A stretch of 64,000 nucleotides of DNA from positions 744,001 through 808,000 of the forward strand of contig NZ_JAUCCV010000010.1 in the NCBI RefSeq assembly GCF_034675905.1, read 5' to 3'. The notes below the pieces were generated by a model. It saw only the letters and a list, made by a program, of their open reading frames with translations, was not told the origin of the DNA and did no database searches. Below, piece by piece: positions 25,944 to 34,482 of the stretch (positions are counted from its first letter, which is position 1; each line of letters starts with the position of its first letter). Made by a program: the position numbers and the translations under genes. This DNA comes from Castellaniella sp034675905. GTDB lineage: Bacteria > Pseudomonadota > Gammaproteobacteria > Burkholderiales > Burkholderiaceae_B.

Positions 25944-26303
25944 ATGCCTACCGATTTCCCTTCGGCGGCCCGGCTGCATCGCCCCTCGGAATATGCTGCG
26001 GCTCTGAAAGGCCGGCGTGTCGCCCGAGGGGCTTTGTTCGTCGTCTCCAGTCCGCGACAATCGGATGGGGTTCCTGCTCGCCTGGGGCTGGTCGTTCCTA
26101 AGCGTCACGCGCCGCTGGCCGTGACGCGCAATGCGATCAAGCGCGTCATCCGCGAGGCATTCCGCTTGCGGCGGGCTGACTTGCCCGAAGGCGATCTGGT
26201 ATTCCGTCTGGTCAGCAGGCCGGCGCCTGCCAGCCTGACGATGCTCAAGCGTCAGGTGCGCACGGAAGTCGATGCCTTGCTGGGCAGGATCGGGAAATGT
26301 TGA
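25944..26303 (+). CDS. rnpA: Ribonuclease P protein component
   Basis: 119 residues from ATG 25944 (a TTG at 25929 is a less likely start). The RNase P protein signature is present: RLGLVVPKRHAPLAVTRNAI and KRVIREAFRLRRADLPEGDL, basic and rich in Arg. It binds the RNase P RNA in tRNA 5' maturation. It follows rpmH by 49 bp and overlaps yidD by 7 bases. Confidence 0.95.
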   Translation: MPTDFPSAARLHRPSEYAAALKGRRVARGALFVVSSPRQSDGVPARLGLVVPKRHAPLAVTRNAIKRVIREAFRLRRADLPEGDLVFRLVSRPAPASLTMLKRQVRTEVDALLGRIGKC

Positions 26304-26542
26304 TCCGATCCCTGTTCATCGCGCCGATCCGCTTCTACCGTTATTTTCTAAGCCCCTGGGTGGGCCAGCAATGCCGCTTCACGCCGACCTGTTCCGCCTA
26401 TACGATCGAGGCGATCGAAACGCATGGCGTGCTGCGCGGGATCTGGCTGGGGGTTCGCCGCATCGCCCGTTGTCACCCGGGCTGTGCGGGCGGGCATGAT
26501 CCCGTGCCGCCGGCGCCGCCGCATATCGGCGGGCGTGGATGA
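26297..26542 (+). CDS. yidD: Membrane protein insertion efficiency factor YidD
   Basis: 81 residues with the conserved cysteine block APIRFYRYFLSPWVGQQCRF and TPTCSAYTIEAIETHGVLRG, then RRIARCHPGCAGGHDPVP. This small peripheral membrane protein assists YidC-dependent insertion. It begins inside the end of rnpA, the standard order. Confidence 0.95.
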   Translation: MLIRSLFIAPIRFYRYFLSPWVGQQCRFTPTCSAYTIEAIETHGVLRGIWLGVRRIARCHPGCAGGHDPVPPAPPHIGGRG

Positions 26543-26642
26543 GTCGCAAGCGCCGGGCGGCTGCCTGATCAAGTCTTTGTCAGCTGCCCTGCGTTAAACT
26601 GGTGGGCTTTTGCCCCGATCCTATTCAAAAAAACAGGCGCCA

Positions 26643-28362
26643 ATGGACATTCGACGCACCATCCTCTGGATGATCTTTTCTTTCTCGCTGCTGCTGCTGT
26701 GGAACAACTGGCAGGTGCATCAGGGGCAGCCGTCCCTGTTCTCTGTGACGCCACCCGCAGCAGAGCCAGCCAAAACCGCAGGGGCGTCCGTCGGACAGGA
26801 TGGCGTACCCGCCGTGCAGGGGTGCCGCGCAAACCAAGGTCCCCGTGTCCGATGCCGTCCCCCAAGGGCAGCCGGTGCAGGTGAAGACCGGGGTGTACGA
26901 CCTGACCTTTGATACGCTGGGGGCGCAGCTGGTGCGCGCCGAGCTGCTGCACTACAAGAACCAGGAAGCCACTACGGGGATCATTCCGTGGTTCAAGGGC
27001 TTGATGGGCAAGAAGCCGCCGCAGGATGCAGGCAGCGCCATGTATCTGTTGAACGATCAGCCGGGGGATATCTATGTCGCCCAGACAGGGCTGGTCGGTG
27101 CGCCGCAGGGGCAGGGCTATCCTACGCACCTGACGCCGTTCGCGCTGGTCGGTGACGGGCCGGTGGTCAAGGGCGATACGACGGAAGTCTCGTTCGAGGC
27201 CGTGTCCGGCCAGGTGCGGGTGGTCAAGACCTTCATCCTGTCGCAAAACGGGTATGACATCCGCGTGCGTAATGAGGTCACCAATCTGGGCGATCAGCCG
27301 ATCGATCCGTCGCTGTATCTGCAGCTGACGCGCGACGGCCATGAACCGTCCAATACGACGGGCTTCTACAGCACCTTTACCGGCCCCGCCGTCTACTCGT
27401 CGGAAGACAAGTTCCAGAAGGTGACGTTCGAGGACATCACCAAGAACAAGGCCAGCTATACCCAGCAGGCGGACAATGGCTGGGTCGGCATGGTGCAGCA
27501 CTATTTTGCGACGGCCTGGGTGCCGCAGCAGGGCGTGGTGCGCACGAACCAGGCGCTGGCGCTGCCGGGCAATCTGTTCGCCATCCGCACGATCGAATCC
27601 CTGGGCACGATCGCCCCGGGTGCAAGCAAGTCGGTGGATGCGCAGCTGTGGGTCGGCCCGCAGGATCAGCAGGCGATGGGCGATGTCGCGCCTGGCCTGG
27701 ATCTGGTGGTGGACTACGGCTGGGTGACGATCATTGCCAAGCCCATGTTCAAGCTCATGATCTGGCTGCACAGCCTGGTGGGCAACTGGGGCTGGACGAT
27801 CGTGGTGCTGACGCTGCTGATCAAGCTGGTGTTCTATCCGCTGTCGGCAGCCAGCTATCGTTCGATGGCGAAGATGAAGCTGGTCGCGCCGCGCATGAAG
27901 CACCTGAAGGAAAAATTCGGCGACGACAAGGCGAAGATGAACGCCGCCATGATGGAGATGTACCGCACGGAAAAGATCAATCCGCTGGGCGGGTGTCTGC
28001 CGATGGTGGTGCAGATTCCGGTGTTCATCGCGCTGTACTGGGTGTTGTTGGGCAGCGTGGAGATGCGCGGGGCGCCGTGGCTGCTGTGGATTCACGATCT
28101 GTCGGTCAGCGATCCCTGGTTCATTTTGCCAGCGTTCATGATGCTGACGATGTTCCTGCAGATCAAGCTGAACCCGACGCCTCCGGACCCGATGCAGGCC
28201 AGGGTCATGATGATCATGCCGCTGGTGTTCGGCGGGATGATGTTCCTGTTCCCGGCGGGTTTGGTGCTGTATTGGTGCGTGAACAATACGGTGTCGATCA
28301 TTCAGCAGCGGGTGATCATGAACCGCCTGGATCGGGAAAAGGCAGCGTCGGCGTCCAGCTGA
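26643..28362 (+). CDS. yidC: Membrane insertase YidC, interrupted by a one-base frameshift
   Basis: The N-terminus MDIRRTILWMIFSFSLLLLW starts at ATG 26643 in one frame; from about 26823 the rest of YidC continues in the next frame (TKVPVSDAV, KTGVYDLTFDTLGAQLVRAE, and the C-terminal insertase helices including TIVVLTLLIKLVFYPLSAAS). Removing one G from the GGGG run at 26819-26822 joins them as AVQGAAQTKVP and gives 572 residues, the normal length. YidC inserts and folds inner-membrane proteins and is essential, so a sequencing or assembly error is the first explanation; a real mutation is possible. It follows yidD after a 100-bp gap. Confidence 0.92.
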
Positions 28363-28386
28363 TGGTTGGATGCTGATGTGATGAAG

Positions 28387-28415
28387 CGGCGCTCTTCTAG
28401 AGCGCCGTTTCTTTT
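28387..28415 (+). terminator. Terminator after yidC
   Basis: A perfect 9-bp stem CGGCGCTCT / AGAGCGCCG with a 3-base loop (TCT), followed by TTTCTTTT. It lies 25 bp after the yidC stop and ends the rpmH-rnpA-yidD-yidC unit before mnmE. Confidence 0.85.
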
Positions 28416-28482
28416 GGGCATGGCCGGGTTTCCCGATATCATGCGAATGAGCCAGTTCGCGGACTACTGAACAAATTTCGAT

Positions 28483-29853
28483 ATGAGTGCATTGCAGACA
28501 GCCCCCATCATTGCCATTGCCACTGCCCCCGGCCGGGGCGGGATCGGCGTGATCCGGGTGTCGGGGCCGGATTTGCGGGCCTGGGCAGATGTGCTGTGCG
28601 GTCAGGCGTTGCAGCCCCGGCATGCGCATTACCTGCCGTTTCGCAATCAGGATGGCGAAGTCATGGACGAGGGCTTGGCGCTGTTCTTTCCCGGCCCTCA
28701 TTCCTATACGGGCGAGGACGTGCTGGAACTGCAGGGACACGGCGGGCCGGCAGTATTGCGGCGGGTGCTGGATGACTGCCTGGCGCGAGGCGCGGAGATC
28801 GGTTTGCGGCTGGCGCAGCCGGGGGAATTCACGCAACGGGCCTTTCTGAATGAGCGGCTGGATCTGGCGCAGGCGGAAGCGGTGGCCGATCTGATCGAGG
28901 CCAGTTCCACGGCGGCGGCCCGCAGCGCGATGGCGTCGTTGTCAGGGGCGTTTTCGGCCGAGATCAATGCCTTGGGCGAGCGTGTCGTGCAGCTGCGCAT
29001 GCTGGTCGAGGCGACGCTGGATTTCCCGGAGGAGGAAATCGATTTCCTGGAAAAATACCAGGCGGCGGAACGCCTGGACACGGTGACGGCGGCGCTGGAT
29101 GGGGTCTTGCGTACGGCCCGCCAGGGGATGGTATTGCGCGAGGGCCTGCACGTGGTGCTGGCGGGTCAGCCCAACGTGGGCAAGTCCAGCCTGCTGAACG
29201 CACTGGCAGGTGAAGAGGTGGCCATCGTGACGCCGATTGCCGGCACCACGCGCGATCGGGTGATCCAGCAGATCCATATCGATGGGATTCCGCTGCATAT
29301 CGTGGATACCGCAGGGCTGCGCGATACCGACGATACGGTAGAGCAGATCGGGATCGAGCGCAGTTGGGCGGAAATCGCCCGCGCCCAGGTGATCCTGCAC
29401 CTGCAGGATGCGCGTCATCCGGATGACCCCCTGGACGCGGACATCGTGCGGCGGCTGCCGGCGGGTACGCCGATGCTGCAGGTGCTGAACAAGGTGGATC
29501 TGATGAGTGAGCCTGGACAGGGCATAGCCCCTGAGGGCGCTGAGCAGATCCGCATTTCCGCCCGTACGGGCGTCGGGCTGGACGCGCTACGCACCCGCCT
29601 GCTGCATATTGCCGGCTGGACGCCGGGGACGGAATCGCCCTGGCTGGCGCGAGAACGCCATGTCCAGGCGTTGGAAGCGGCGCGGGAACATTTATTGCTG
29701 GCCCGCGAGCACGCTGCGCACAGCGATCAGGTGCTGGATCTGTTCGCTGAAGAGCTGCGTCTGGCGCACGAGTCTTTGTGCGAAATCACCGGGCAGTTCA
29801 CCAGTGACGATCTGCTGGGCGAGATCTTTTCTAGGTTCTGCATCGGGAAGTGA
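28483..29853 (+). CDS. mnmE: tRNA modification GTPase MnmE (TrmE/ThdF)
   Basis: 456 residues. The N-terminal folate-binding domain (APIIAIATAPGRGGIGVIRV; FFPGPHSYTGEDVLELQGHG) and a helical domain are split by a GTPase with GQPNVGKSS (about 227-235), DTAGLRDT and NKVD. The C-terminus ends in CIGK, carrying the catalytic Cys. With MnmG it modifies U34 of certain tRNAs. It is intact. Its last 18 bases resemble the attachment site used by ThdF-specific genomic islands, and an integrase remnant begins shortly downstream. Confidence 0.97.
   Translation: MSALQTAPIIAIATAPGRGGIGVIRVSGPDLRAWADVLCGQALQPRHAHYLPFRNQDGEVMDEGLALFFPGPHSYTGEDVLELQGHGGPAVLRRVLDDCLARGAEIGLRLAQPGEFTQRAFLNERLDLAQAEAVADLIEASSTAAARSAMASLSGAFSAEINALGERVVQLRMLVEATLDFPEEEIDFLEKYQAAERLDTVTAALDGVLRTARQGMVLREGLHVVLAGQPNVGKSSLLNALAGEEVAIVTPIAGTTRDRVIQQIHIDGIPLHIVDTAGLRDTDDTVEQIGIERSWAEIARAQVILHLQDARHPDDPLDADIVRRLPAGTPMLQVLNKVDLMSEPGQGIAPEGAEQIRISARTGVGLDALRTRLLHIAGWTPGTESPWLARERHVQALEAAREHLLLAREHAAHSDQVLDLFAEELRLAHESLCEITGQFTSDDLLGEIFSRFCIGK
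29836..29853 (+). other. Possible attL: mnmE 3' end used as integration site
   Basis: TTCTGCATCGGGAAGTGA is the end of mnmE and corresponds in place to the 3'-end attachment site of islands such as SGI1, which integrate in thdF/mnmE. The integrase remnant begins 188 bp further, in the order mnmE-att-int expected for an attL side. I found no second copy in this window, so the right junction is unknown. Confidence 0.4.
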
Positions 29854-30041
29854 CGTTAAGTCTATGGACATCCACCGAAGTCTGCTTATGCGCCTGTAAG
29901 CCGCATAAATAAAGGGATTTTTGTCTGCTGAGTGATTCAGCGATACAGTCAAAGCTGCTCACTTTTATGTCCGAGTTTAGTTCCAAGCAGCTGGTTGATC
30001 GCTTTCTTCCCTCTACTTGGACATACGGAGGATGAGATCGC

Positions 30042-30905
30042 GGTGACCGACAACGCACTCAAGGCGCTCAAGCCCAGGACAAGACCTACACGGTCACCAA
30101 TGGCCGGGGGCTGTATGTCGAGGTGTCGAGGTCTTCCCGACCGGGGGAGTCGTCTGGCGCTACCGTTACCGGCTGAACGGCAAGTACGAGAAGCTCACGC
30201 TGAGCAAGTACCCAGCGCTGACGCTGAAGAGCGCCCGCCTGAAGCGGGATGGGGCGGCCCAGCAAGTAGCAATGGGCGAATCGCCGGCGAAGAAGAAGCA
30301 GCAAGAGAAAACGGCCGGCCCTGAAGACGCCACCGTGGCCGACTTCGCCGAACGTTTCTTCAAAGGCATCCAGTCACGCGATCGCAAGAATCTGACCATG
30401 CCGCGTCGCTACTTGGAAAAGGACATCCTTCCGCACATCGGCAGCAAGCCGGTTCGGGGCATTACTGCCGAGGACGTGCGCAGCGTCATCAGGCGCAAGA
30501 AGGAACGAGGCTTCGATGCCGCCGCAGGCCAGGTGCGTGGTCTGCTCAAGCGCATGTTTGATTATGCGCTGAGGGTGACCGGCGTTCCTGCGCGCCATGC
30601 AGGCCACCAACATCCGCCGGCAGTTCAAGATCGCCTTCCAGTTGATCCTGATGACCCTGGTGCGCAAGTCCGAGCTGATGCTGGCGCAGTGGAAGGACAT
30701 GCATCTGAACGAAGGCGAATGGCACATCCCGATCGAGAACTCCAAGACCGGCAAGCCTCACATCGTCTACCTGTCCACACAGGCGCTGACGTTGTTCAAG
30801 GAATTTAAACCGCTCGCCAGCAGCAGCATCTGGGTGTTGCCGGGGGGGGGCACCCTGGCCAAGTCTTTCGCCAACAATGCACTGAACCAGGCGCTGAAGG
30901 TTTAG
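30042..30905 (+). pseudogene. Degenerate phage/island tyrosine integrase
   Basis: Pieces of a P4/DUF4102-type integrase lie in three frames: VTDNALKALKP from GTG 30042, then QDKTYTVTNGRGLYVEV, then VWRYRYRLNGKYEKLTLSKY through the core-binding domain to RMFDYAL, and finally MQATNIRRQFKIAFQLILMT with LVRKSELMLAQ. The first shift fits loss of one C near 30073-30075. The second is an 8-bp tandem duplication (GTCGAGGT at 30117-30124 and 30125-30132). About 50 residues are missing near 30590, and the end with the catalytic His/Arg/Tyr is gone after NALNQALKV. It cannot be active. Confidence 0.85.
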
Positions 30906-31044
30906 GGGGGAGGATGGGTGGTGTAAGTCCGCCCAGGGCACTGGGAGGGCCTTTTCCTTTTTTGGATAGGACCGTTGTCCCTTGATTGCCATTCCCTTAC
31001 CCCTGCCTTTTCCTTTGTGGCAGGCATTTATGATCGACGATGAT

Positions 31045-31059
31045 TATCAGACACTGATA
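31045..31059. promoter_or_regulatory. Inverted repeat upstream of the HTH gene, possible operator
   Basis: TATCAG-ACA-CTGATA, a perfect 6-3-6 dyad ending 36 bp before the HTH gene start, in an AT-rich patch that contrasts with its GC-rich surroundings. It fits an autoregulatory operator of the adjacent DNA-binding protein. Confidence 0.45.
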
Positions 31060-31094
31060 CAATTTTGAATCAACGTGTCATTGGAATCGCGATC

Positions 31095-31412
31095 ATGAAG
31101 CGCTGCATTGTGGGTATCCGACAGCCAGACGGTTCGCCACCGAAGGGCAGCGAAACTCCCAGCATTTGGTTTCCGTCTCTGGCATCACTGGCTGCAGTGC
31201 TGTCTGACGACAACCGCCGGCTGCTGCGCCTGATCCATGACAAACAACCCAAGTCCCTGACCGAACTAGCTGAACTCAGCGGCCGCAAGGTGCCGAATCT
31301 ATCGCGCACCCTGAAGATGATGGCCGATTACGGCTTGGTGTCGCTACAGCGCAATGTTCGGGATGTTCAGCCGACCGCTCTGGCGACTGAGTTTCTGGTT
31401 GTGCTGGACTGA
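31095..31412 (+). CDS. Small winged-HTH regulator (HVO_A0114/MarR-like, antitoxin-type)
   Basis: 105 residues from ATG 31095 (a TTG at 31065 would add 10). The centre is a winged helix-turn-helix (LSDDNRRLLRLIHDKQPKSL, then TELAELSGRKVPNLSRTLKM and MADYGLVSLQRN). This type is annotated as HVO_A0114-like and is often the antitoxin/regulator half of a TumE-TumA toxin-antitoxin pair. No toxin gene remains upstream, only 190 bp of non-coding sequence after the integrase remnant. It could be a relic antitoxin. The product call is reasonably sure; the TA link is inference. Confidence 0.65.
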   Translation: MKRCIVGIRQPDGSPPKGSETPSIWFPSLASLAAVLSDDNRRLLRLIHDKQPKSLTELAELSGRKVPNLSRTLKMMADYGLVSLQRNVRDVQPTALATEFLVVLD

Positions 31413-31634
31413 CAAGCGTGGACATCAGGAGAGCCACCGCTGCGCCAGGAAGACAGACGGTACATCAGCAGCTCACTGAGACGTGAATTCGCCAGCGAGA
31501 ACGGCACCGAACTCAATGCCCTTTTGCCCAAGATGAGCCCGCTCAATCCGGAGTACCTGACCAAAAAGCAAAGCGTCTTCCAGAAGATCGCCGCGTTCGT
31601 CGAAAAATTCAAAGGGGTAGGTGGGCAGGTGTAA
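31413..31634 (+). pseudogene. C-terminal remnant of a type I restriction enzyme HsdR subunit
   Basis: Directly after the HTH stop a start-less frame reads WTSGEPPLRQEDRRYISSSL, REFASENGTELNALLPKMSP and LNPEYLTKKQSVFQKIAAFV, ending EKFKGVGGQV before TAA at 31632-31634. This resembles the C-terminus of HsdR, the translocase/nuclease subunit of type I restriction systems, as far as I can tell from memory. All upstream parts (nuclease, helicase motors) and hsdM/hsdS are absent. It implies that a restriction-modification locus was deleted here, with the HTH gene now abutting the stump. Confidence 0.6.
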
Positions 31635-31969
31635 CCGGCCAGAGTTATCGCACTAGCGTTAACGCGTGCTTGGTCGACATACAGACCATGTGGAGATACT
31701 TGGTATGAATGGCAAAAAATTGATCCGCAACAGCACAGCCGAGTTTCTGATCTTCACTGGTCAGGCCGGCGAACAGAGCATCGAGGCCCGCTATGAGGAC
31801 GAAACCCTGTGGCTGTCGCAGAAGCTGATGGCCGAGCTGTTCGGGGTGGATGTGCGCACCGTCAGCGAGCATCTGAAGAACATCTTTGGTAGCCATGAAC
31901 TCGCGCCTGAGGCAACTATCCGGAAATTCCGGATAGTTCAGCAGGAGGGCCAGCGGGAGGTGTCCCGGT

Positions 31970-31977
31970 CGGTGGAC
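31970..31977 (+). repeat. Left copy of the 8-bp target-site duplication
   Basis: CGGTGGAC immediately left of the IS; identical to 33354-33361. Eight to nine base duplications are usual for IS256-family elements. Confidence 0.85.
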
Positions 31978-33353
31978 GAGAGTGTCCAGAATTTTGTGGG
32001 CGAGGCATAACATGAGAGAAAACGATCATGGATATGCCCGTGAAACACAAGAAGCCATCTATTGCGGCCCAGGCGGCCGCCCGTACGGCCCGATTTCCGA
32101 AGCTGCCTGAGCATTTGCTGGACGGCCTGGTCGAAGGTCCGATGTCGGCCATGGAGGTCGAGGATCTGATTGATGCCTTTGGCAAGGCGGTGATCGAGCG
32201 GGCCATGGCTGGCGAGATGAACGCCCACCTTGGCTACCGTGCCGGCGAAGACAAGCCGGCCCAACAAGCCGACGAACGCAACGGCGTGAGCGCCAAGACG
32301 CTGTTGACCAAACACGGCTCGATGCGTGTTCAGTTGCCCCGCGACCGGGACGGTACCTTCGAGCCGGTCTTGATCCCCAAGCATGAGCGCCATTTCGCCG
32401 GGTTCGATGAACGCATCATCGCCCTGTACGCCCGAGGCATGAGCGTGCGCGAGATCCAGGCATTCCTGGCTGAGACCTATGGCACGGATGTCTCGCCCGA
32501 GCTCATCAGCGAGGTCACTGACGAGGTCATGACCGAGACGGTGGCCTGGCAGAATCGGCCCCTGGAGCGCATGTACCCGGTCGTGTTCTTCGATGCCCTG
32601 CGCGTGAAGATCCGCACCGACGGGCTGGTGGTCAACAAGGCGGTCTACCTGGCGCTGGGGATCGACGCTAGCGGGGAGCGTGACGTGCTGGGGCTGTGGA
32701 TTGAGCAGACCGAAGGTTCGAAGTTCTGGCTCAAGGTCTTCAACGAGCTCAAGAACCGGGGCTGCCAGGACATTCTGATTGCCGTGGTCGATGGTTTAAA
32801 GGGCCTGCCCGAGGCCATCAACGTGGTCTTCCCGAAAACGACGGTGCAGACCTGCATCGTGCATCTGATGCGCAACAGCCTGGATTACGCCGGCTGGAAG
32901 GACCGTAAGTTGGTCGCCGCCGCCCTCAAGCCCATCTATGCCGCCGCCAATGAGCAACAGGCCAGAGAGGCGCTGGCCGCCTTCGCGGCTGGCCCTTGGG
33001 GCACGAAATATCCGACGATCGTGGCCGCCTGGGAGCGGGCCTGGGAACATGTGGTGCCGTTCTTCATCTTCCCACCCGATATCCGGCGCGTGATCTATAC
33101 CACGAACGCCATCGAGAACATGAATCGGCAGCTGCGTAAAATCATCAAGAACCGGGGCCAATTCCCCAGCGACGAGGCGGCCGTCAAACTCCTATGGCTG
33201 GCGCTGCGAAACGTGCTGGCCAAGCCGTCACGATCGGTTCATACGTGGAAAGCAGCCATGAATCAGTTCGCCATCCTGTTCGGTGAACGGTTCACCGAGG
33301 CGAGGGATTAAACGATGCCAAACCGCCCCGCCCACAAAAAATCTGACACTCCC
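31978..33353 (+). mobile_element. IS256-family insertion sequence, 1376 bp, complete
   Basis: Terminal inverted repeats of about 25 bp lie at 31978-32002 and 33329-33353 (complement). They share 19 of 25 positions, both containing GAGTGTC near the tip and TTTTGTGGGCG inside. The element is flanked by an 8-bp direct repeat, carries one transposase gene filling nearly its whole length, and interrupts rhuM. All features of an intact, recently active element are present. Confidence 0.9.
32028..33311 (+). CDS. IS256-family transposase
   Basis: 427 residues, Mutator-like (PF00872) transposase. The catalytic triad fits D in VVFFDALRVKI (about 188), D in AVVDGLKGLPE (about 254) and E in TTNAIENMNRQLRK (about 362). 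Further family blocks are YARGMSVREIQAFLAETYG and CIVHLMRNSLDYAG. The start is ATG 32028 (or 32034). The frame is uninterrupted, so it is probably functional and moves the element by a copy-out circle mechanism. Confidence 0.95.
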   Translation: MDMPVKHKKPSIAAQAAARTARFPKLPEHLLDGLVEGPMSAMEVEDLIDAFGKAVIERAMAGEMNAHLGYRAGEDKPAQQADERNGVSAKTLLTKHGSMRVQLPRDRDGTFEPVLIPKHERHFAGFDERIIALYARGMSVREIQAFLAETYGTDVSPELISEVTDEVMTETVAWQNRPLERMYPVVFFDALRVKIRTDGLVVNKAVYLALGIDASGERDVLGLWIEQTEGSKFWLKVFNELKNRGCQDILIAVVDGLKGLPEAINVVFPKTTVQTCIVHLMRNSLDYAGWKDRKLVAAALKPIYAAANEQQAREALAAFAAGPWGTKYPTIVAAWERAWEHVVPFFIFPPDIRRVIYTTNAIENMNRQLRKIIKNRGQFPSDEAAVKLLWLALRNVLAKPSRSVHTWKAAMNQFAILFGERFTEARD

Positions 33354-33361
33354 CGGTGGAC
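33354..33361 (+). repeat. Right copy of the 8-bp target-site duplication
   Basis: CGGTGGAC immediately right of the IS; identical to 31970-31977. After it the rhuM frame resumes with TTCTACAACCTC. Confidence 0.85.
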
Positions 33362-34144
33362 TTCTACAACCTCGACGCCATCATTTCCATCGGCTATCGG
33401 GTCAACTCCCTACGCGCAACGCAGTTCCGCCAGTGGGCGACCGGCGTCCTGCGTGAGTTCGCGATCAAGGGCTATGTGCTGGATCGTCAGCGCATGGAAA
33501 ATGGCAGCTTCCTGGGCGAAGACTACTTCGAGCGGCTGCTGGCGGAAATCCGCGAGATTCGCCTCAGCAAGCGACGCTTCTATCAGAAGATCACCGACAT
33601 CTACGCCACCAGCGTGGATTACAACAAGGACGCACCGACGACCAAGGCCTTCTTCGCCAAAGTACAGAACAAACTGCATTACGCCATCCATGGTCATACC
33701 GCTGCAGAGTTGATCCGCAAGCGGGCTGATAGCAGCAAGCCGCATATGGGGCTGACTTCCTGGGCGGGCGCGCCCGAAGGCAAGCTCCTGAAAACCGACG
33801 TGGCCGTGGCCAAGAACTATCTGACCAAGGACGAGTTGGATTCATTGGGCCGTATCGTCAACGCCTATCTGGAACTGGCCGAGGATCGTGCTCGCCGCAA
33901 GATTCCCATGAGTATGGAAGACTGGTCCAAGCGTCTGGACGCCTTCCTCGAATTTGATGAACGGGAAGTGCTACAGAATAGCGGCAAGATTTCTGCAAAA
34001 CTTGCCCAGACGCATGCGGAAAGTGAATTTGAGAAGTACAGGATTGTGCAGGATCGCCTGTTTGAAAGCGATTTCGACAAAGCAGTGAAAAAACTGGCGA
34101 CTGGTGAGCCGAACACCAGAGATGACGGATAAGCTTCAGGTCGC

Positions 34145-34438
34145 CTATTCCCCCACTACTTCCGTGTGCACGACTTCCGGCGCCTTGGCGAAGAATCCCC
34201 CGACGATGCCGCGCCATGCCTGGAAGTCTTCGGATTCGCGGAAGTGCTTCATGTGGTCTTCCAGGGTCTGCCAGTGAATCTGCAGGACGTATTGTTCGGG
34301 GTGCTCGATGACGTGGTGCAGTTCCAGGCGGTGAAAGCCGCGCGCCCGCTGGAACAGGGGCAGGGCTTTTTGCACGCCGGCCTCGAAGTCTGCCTGGACG
34401 CCGGGTTTGACGGTGATGTGGGCCATTTCGCGGATCAT
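34145..34438 (-). CDS. ABM-domain protein, putative quinol/antibiotic-biosynthesis monooxygenase
   Basis: 97 residues forming one ABM ferredoxin-like domain (HITVKPGVQADFEAGVQKAL; GFHRLELHHVIEHPEQYVLQ; HMKHFRESEDFQAWRGIVGG). Members include YgiN-type quinol monooxygenases and heme-degrading enzymes, and act as small dimers on unknown quinone-like or reactive substrates. It is convergent with the end of rhuM, only 12 bp apart, and lies downstream of the LhgO-like gene with a 44-bp gap, so the two may be co-transcribed leftward. Confidence 0.8.
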   Translation of the reverse strand: MIREMAHITVKPGVQADFEAGVQKALPLFQRARGFHRLELHHVIEHPEQYVLQIHWQTLEDHMKHFRESEDFQAWRGIVGGFFAKAPEVVHTEVVGE

Positions 34439-34482
34439 GTCGGATTCCTTTGGATGTCGGGAGGGAAAGCCTGATTATGCCG

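Larger units (their letters stand above)
31705..34132 (+). pseudogene. RhuM-family gene split by an IS256-family insertion
   Basis: The 5' part (31705-31977) reads MNGKKLIRNSTAEFLIFTGQ, DETLWLSQKLMAELFGVDVR, TVSEHLKNIF; the 3' part (33362-34132) reads FYNLDAIISIGYRVNSLRAT, QFRQWATGVLREFAIKGYVL and on to the stop. Together they form a RhuM/virulence-RhuM protein (PF13310 type). Removing the IS and one target repeat restores one frame (SRSVDFYNLD) of 347 residues, the normal length. GGAGA precedes ATG 31705. RhuM genes are often carried in type I restriction loci and islands; their biochemical role is unclear. The disrupted gene should be inactive unless the IS excises exactly. Confidence 0.85.

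Noticed and set aside
26800..26830. Programmed frameshift in yidC
   Set aside because: No slippery heptamer plus downstream structure typical of programmed shifts was recognised, and the family does not use one; an indel in GGGG is simpler.
29854..30041. tRNA gene as the integrase target
   Set aside because: No cloverleaf or CCA-type end can be drawn in the gap; the mnmE 3' end is the better candidate.
31030..31068. Tiny open frame MIDDDYQTLIQF, possible toxin remnant
   Set aside because: Twelve codons, no ribosome-binding site, and it contains the inverted repeat that is better read as an operator.
34100..34160. Right attachment site (attR) of the island at the end of rhuM
   Set aside because: No repeat of the mnmE end (TTCTGCATCGGGAAGTGA) is visible there or, by eye, elsewhere in the window.
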